DNA of 64,000 bases from Amyelois transitella (Eukaryota; Arthropoda; Insecta; Lepidoptera; Pyralidae): assembly GCF_032362555.1 (NCBI RefSeq), contig NC_083523.1:4191501-4255500 (forward strand), given 5' to 3'. The notes beneath the pieces were generated by a model. The model was not told the DNA's origin. It did not search any database and saw only the letters and a program-made list of their open reading frames with translations. Positions 59,861 to 64,000 of this stretch are shown here, in pieces. The position numbers were made by a program, and so were the translations under genes. Position 1 is the stretch's first letter. Each line of letters starts with the position of its first letter.

Positions 59861-62702
59861 ATGAGTTCGAATGGTCATTCGTTTTTGGACAGAGTCCTGC
59901 AAATAGTCAAGGACGAGCGATGTTCTGACAAGCCCTTGATCCAGTTTAAACATCCTGAAGAGTTGGAAGTAAGGATTTCCTTTTTTTTATTTTTAATATA
60001 CTTATAGTTACAGAGTGATGAGCATTTTATGATAAGGTATAAAAATCGAAGATCTCAAACACCTGATACAACACCTTATCAAACATTGTTTAGCCAAAAT
60101 GTTGCGGGCGTCAGCTAGTTTTAAATATAGTTTTGATATGTACCATTAAAATAAGAGTAGAAATATAATTTCATGAACAAGAAAACAGTGATTGTGGCAG
60201 GTGACAGCCGATTAATATCCCACAAAAAAAGTGAGAAAGTGCCTACAAAAATGTTTGTGCTTTATTAACCGACCTAACCGTCACAGCTTAAATTTTAGTT
60301 TGTAGATTGTAAGTGCATTTTTAATTAACTCAAAAAAAAAGAGATTTGAGTCCTTAACTAAAGTAAGTATTTTAAATCCGCGCGCTAAGAAATACGCCAT
60401 AAACGGTGATAATATGCGCGTGTGGTCACGGCTTTATATCTGATGGGGCAGGCAAAACTAGGTTAGTAAATATACGGTTTGATTTTTTGGGTTGTAAATT
60501 ATTAATATTAAGAGTTAACAAGTACAAACAATCAACTAGTATCTTATCAAAGGAGATAAAATTATATGAGTATCGTTAACATTGATTTGTACGTTAATTT
60601 CTAATCACTTATTTGATTTTCATTTTTACCAACATAAAGGAAAATTGGTTCGGACATCCATTAAACTATTTTCTGAATATTTTACACGTGAACATGGCCT
60701 TCAAGTTTTTCTGAGATGTAGTATTTTGAAAACGTGCTATAAGTATTATATTTCAATTGAAGTTTCGTTAACTTACATATATACAAATAATCACGTCTGT
60801 ATCCCTTGCGGGGGAGCCAGCAGTTTTCAAAAGACTGAAGGTTGCTAGACCACCGCCTAAAAGAAAAATCCCAAGTCTATAAACATATCCCTTAGTCGCC
60901 CTTTACGACATCCATATGAGATAAGATGGAGTAGTCCTATTTTTTTAGTGTCGAGAACCACACATCCATAACTTAAACTACTCAATTATGTGTTATATAT
61001 ATTATTTTTGTTCTGATATCAGTAGTGAACGCATATCATATTAAATTGTCAAAATAAAACTCGTAATGAGTTTTTGGTAACTTTATTCATTAATTTCTAC
61101 GGTTAGTATAATATTTTATCGCCATAGTCACTTCTCTGTAATCAGAATAATTATGTATGATGGATTGTTGTATACTTATTTATTGTGGGTAAGATTACAT
61201 TGTTTTATGTTCTTGTTTTTTTCCGTTCTCATTAAGTTAATAAATACCTATATGACCAAGTTTATCAGGAAACAAATAGATCTGAACAATGACAAAGTTC
61301 TAATGATCACGAGACTTGCTGTCAATATACAATATCGTTTTCAGTAGGTTTATTAATTTTATCAGATCCCCACATTCTTCAATATTTTTTTTTATATTTG
61401 GCGTTTAAAAAAGTTTGCGTTTTGTGCGCTGACGTGTTTTAAAAATTGTGACACAATGATATTACTTTTTTAATAATTATTTTGCGGTTATTAATAATGA
61501 TAATGAAAGAACAATTCTAGAGAGCGAGTTAAGTTCGATAATCTCTCTTTATTTTCCCACAGCTGACTTGTACCTATTTGTTTATTTTTTTTATTTATTT
61601 ATCTATTATTCTTTATAAGTAAGAAGAATAAAGAAAAAGAAAATCTTTTTTTTTCAAAACGTGCATTTCCAGGAAGTTAACTTATAATCCGTTAGTATGC
61701 CATACTGTCTTATGTTTACACTGTGTGTACTTGTATTCTGCGCACGCGCCGCATACGCAAACTGACACCATTTCCATGCAACTATATCATTATTTATAGA
61801 AAATCAAGACACGACGTCAAATAGAAAACTATAATGTATATTAATGCAAAATATAATAAATGCAAATTTGAAGGTTAAAGCAGTTAAGCACAGTGCACAA
61901 ATAACCTCAGCGGAAGAAAGTTGTTTGCTTGTTACTGCACGATCGTTTTTTAAAAAGATCTAATTACTATCTTTTTCAATTCTACCAACTGTATGTGCGT
62001 TTATAGGGTTCCGTATGTAGTTGCCAATTTTAGTAAAGTAAGCATCATTAAAACTAATCGTTTCTATCATTAATAACTTAAGAGATACAGAATAAATAGT
62101 AACGAGATTTTAAGATTACACAATAATTATTAATTTAAAATTATTATTGTGTAATCTTGTTTCGAATTGATATCAATTCAGCTGGGTTACAAAACTTAGG
62201 TCCATAAATTTGCTTTTCTACTTCATAAATACTTGGTTATTAGTTAATTAAAACAAGTTAGGTAGATATGTAAGTTGTATAGCAACGTCCGAAATGCTTT
62301 GTTACCTTGACTGTGATACATTTATGCGTAAATTTAGTGAAGAATGAAGAGAATTATGAATGTGGATGAAGCAAAGGAAATATGCAGAGATCGTGGCAAG
62401 TGGAAAGAGGTAGTCTCTGCCTACCCCTCCGGGAAAGAGGCGTGATTTTATGTATGTATGTATGTATGTTAATTTAGTTAAGTGGTTTATGCACTAACAT
62501 AAATATGTTTTCTTTTTTAGAAAATCGTTGACTTGGATATAAGTGAAGGCGTGAAGGACGGAGAATTGGAGCAATGTGTTCGGAATGTTCTGGAATTCAG
62601 CGTGAAAACAGACAGACCGACGTTCAGGAACCAGCTGTATGGTGGCTGCGACCCATACGGGCTGGCCGGTGCTTGGATTGCGGAGGCCTTTAACACGAGC
62701 CA
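59861..62702 (+). CDS. PLP-dependent group II decarboxylase, cysteine sulfinate/aspartate decarboxylase type (3'-truncated)
   Basis: These enzymes decarboxylate cysteine sulfinate or aspartate, to hypotaurine or beta-alanine; in insects beta-alanine feeds cuticle tanning. Two coding exons are in the window: 59861-59968 (36 codons from ATG) and 62521-62702 (60 codons plus two bases), with GT-AG sites and matching phase. The N-terminus FLDRVLQIVKDE ... FKHPEELE and the motifs EFSVKTDRPTFRNQLYGG and DPYGLAGAWIAEAFNTSQ match the start of the CSAD/GADL1/black family. The glutamate decarboxylase branch normally reads differently here (FNQLSTG...). The PLP-binding lysine and most of the catalytic domain lie beyond the right edge. 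Which substrate it prefers cannot be judged from this part. The intron 59969-62520 holds repeat fragments. Confidence 0.85.
60790..60965 (+). repeat. Dispersed repeat copy, same family as 9431-9714
   Basis: It starts atcacgtctgtatcccttgcgg and ends tcgagaaccacacatc, sharing the order cccttagtcgcc, ttacgacatccat, gatggagt and agtcctat with the copies at 9198-9714 and 62771-63165. An internal part is deleted. It is non-coding. Confidence 0.65.
62345..62470 (+). pseudogene. Non-LTR retrotransposon 3' end fragment with (TATG)n tail
   Basis: A plus-strand frame, DEAKEICRDRGKWKEVVSAY ending at tga, looks like the extreme C-terminus of a LINE protein, and it is followed directly by a tatgtatg microsatellite. 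A degraded relative lies near 27395-27545. It is a 5'-truncated insertion typical of LINEs. Confidence 0.5.
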
Positions 62703-62770
62703 GTAAGATCTTTCGATAATTTATAGAAATACATAATTCAGATGTTTCATTATATTTGGAGTATAAATCA

Positions 62771-63165
62771 TAGTGCCGTGTGATTCCCGGCACCAATAAA
62801 AAAAGAATTGGACCACTCCATCTCGTTCACATGGATGTCGTAAAAGGCGACTAAGGGATAGGCTTATAAACTTGGGATTCTCCTTTTAGGCGATGGGCTA
62901 GCAACCTGTCACTATTTGAATCTGAATTCAAATTCAAACTTTTATTTGCATAATATGAGTACAACAAGGTCTTAAATATTATGTATAACAGATCTTCATA
63001 TTTACCCTTTCGGATGTTGCAAACATTTTTTATGTATTAGTAGACATACAAACTTATACATAGACCTACTTAGTATCACATTATACGTGGCCTATCAGTC
63101 TTTTCAAGACTGTTGGCTCTGTCTACCCCGCAAGGGATATAGACGTGATTATATGTATGTATGTA
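62771..63165 (-). repeat. Dispersed repeat (family of 9431-9714) split by another repeat
   Basis: The minus-strand repeat is found in two parts, about 62771-62930 and 63090-63165. Between them is a sequence starting gaattcaaattcaaacttttatttgc, related to 57958-58010. The order of the outer repeat resumes after the gap (ggcctatcagtctt ... ctctgtctaccccgcaaggg), so the inner sequence inserted into it. Confidence 0.65.
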
Positions 63166-63202
63166 TGCATAAAAGCATAGACAAATTCCAAAAAAGAAAG
63201 AA

Positions 63203-64000
63203 TGTTGAATACTAGGTGTGGTTGGGCAGATTGTTCAAACTATAATATGTAATTTGTTGTTGAATACTTTATACTTAAACTTTACTGGTACCTGTATACA
63301 CATATAAGTAGCTGAAATTCCAGTCTAAACCTTAAACTGGAAAAACATTTTAACTAAGGTCGTCTAGTGTTTAAAATCTAGTTATGTAGACAGTCTAAAA
63401 CTAGTTTGCCTTCCCTAGGATCCCTATCTTATAAGCAATGTTTACACAGTGTAGCGGGAGCGATGATTCGGCTCGACCGCCACCAAAGGGAAGATCTTCC
63501 GCCAGGCTAGGTGTTATGCCTGGGGAACCGCGGCTCCGACGATGTTGTGTCGGAGGTTGTATATATAGCTCCAATCCGTGAAATCTTTGAAATCGCGATT
63601 TAGTTTCTTCGCTGCTATTGGTTGAGCGCGTCGATTTCTTCGAGATGATTGACAGTTGTTGTGTGATTTGATGTTGTTGACGAGTGGCGTAGAGATGTCG
63701 CCACAGTACTCCCCCCCAAGACCGGAGGTCTGAAGTCTTGATCTTGCTGTGCAATCTGTGCTTCAGTAGCTTGCAAGTGCCAGTTGTCTTCCAGTGAGTC
63801 GGAAGTTGCTCGAAGTCCTAGTGAGTCAGGAGTGAGCTGTTGCGTTGCTCGTAGTCTGCGGTGAGTCGAGACAGTAGAGAGCGAAGTCGACTTGTTGGCG
63901 CCGGAAGATATCGTGCAGAGCTGCCACGCTGGAGAGAAGAGCGGCCGTCGAAGAGATCCAGGCGTGGGCTGCGGTAGATGCGTCGGTCGCTGAAGTCGAT
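63203..64000 (-). mobile_element. LTR retrotransposon end: LTR, polypurine tract and internal sequence (continues off the window)
   Basis: Read on the minus strand, a polypurine tract (cttgggggggagtac, 63706-63720) is followed by a sequence beginning TGTGGCGACA at 63705 and ending ACA at 63203, the TG...CA ends of an LTR of about 503 bp. A TATA-box-like tatatata lies inside it near 63560. The 280 bases beyond the polypurine tract (63721-64000) would be the end of the internal region, and no gag or pol frame is seen in them. The second LTR and the 5-bp target duplication would be outside the window. A diverged relative of the LTR is at about 8880-9175. Confidence 0.6.

Larger units (their letters stand above)
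59969..62520 (+). other. Intron 1 of the PLP decarboxylase gene
   Basis: It contains a copy of the 9431-9714 repeat at about 60790-60965 and a retroelement 3' piece at about 62345-62470 (a frame ending RDRGKWKEVVSAYPSGKEA then stop, followed by a (tatg)n run). It also has a strong hairpin at 62112-62158 followed by a 16-base palindrome at 62164-62179. A GC-rich word cluster at 61735-61760 (ctgcgcacgcgccgcatacgc) stands out. No exon was recognised. Confidence 0.5.

Overview
This window is nuclear DNA from an insect, almost certainly a moth or butterfly (Lepidoptera). The genes have short exons with GT-AG introns. The intergenic DNA and introns are AT-rich and full of transposon debris, including dispersed repeats I associate with lepidopteran genomes: a tRNA-derived SINE, a 'cacgtctatatcccttgcgg' repeat, a 'ctgacccgcgcaacttcg' repeat and a Helitron-like 3' end. 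All exon structures below were built by hand from reading frame, splice sites and phase. Family names come from motif recognition, not from a database search.

Layout: (1) 831-5614 (+), the last five coding exons of succinyl-CoA ligase alpha (mitochondrial TCA cycle); the first exon(s) lie off the left edge. (2) 6554-8521 (-), an intronless KH/DEAD-box RNA helicase of the DDX43 type, convergent with (1). (3) 8522-14776, a transposon graveyard: a diverged LTR-like remnant, an inverted pair of dispersed repeats, and a foldback element (9932-13226) with two hAT-type insertions nested in it, one of which carries a Helitron-like insertion. (4) 14777-41027 (+), an 11-exon RhoGAP gene (467 aa) spread over 26 kb. 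Its 10-kb third intron holds a complete 5.1-kb PIF/Harbinger element (16448-21542, 19-bp TIRs, TAG target duplication) with an apparently intact spliced DDE transposase and a convergent MADF/SANT-like partner gene broken by a one-base frameshift. (5) 45984-50948 (-), an 8-exon guanine deaminase (444 aa; purine salvage). (6) 51667-57604 (-), a 4-exon soluble adenylyl cyclase of the ADCY10 type (1792 aa), most of it in one 4.7-kb exon. (7) 58834-59305, a near-perfect palindrome. (8) 59861-62702 (+), the first two exons of a PLP-dependent cysteine sulfinate/aspartate decarboxylase that continues off the right edge. (9) 63203-64000, a minus-strand LTR, polypurine tract and the start of internal sequence of an LTR retrotransposon.

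The host genes are unrelated housekeeping or signalling genes and show no sign of acting as one pathway. The most distinctive content is transposon architecture: Harbinger inside a RhoGAP intron, a SINE inside a Harbinger intron, and nested hAT elements. I did not find a convincing undescribed biological system. The best leads are the Harbinger locus, the palindrome, possible alternative ends for the RhoGAP and succinyl-CoA ligase transcripts, and a cluster of TATCGATA motifs.
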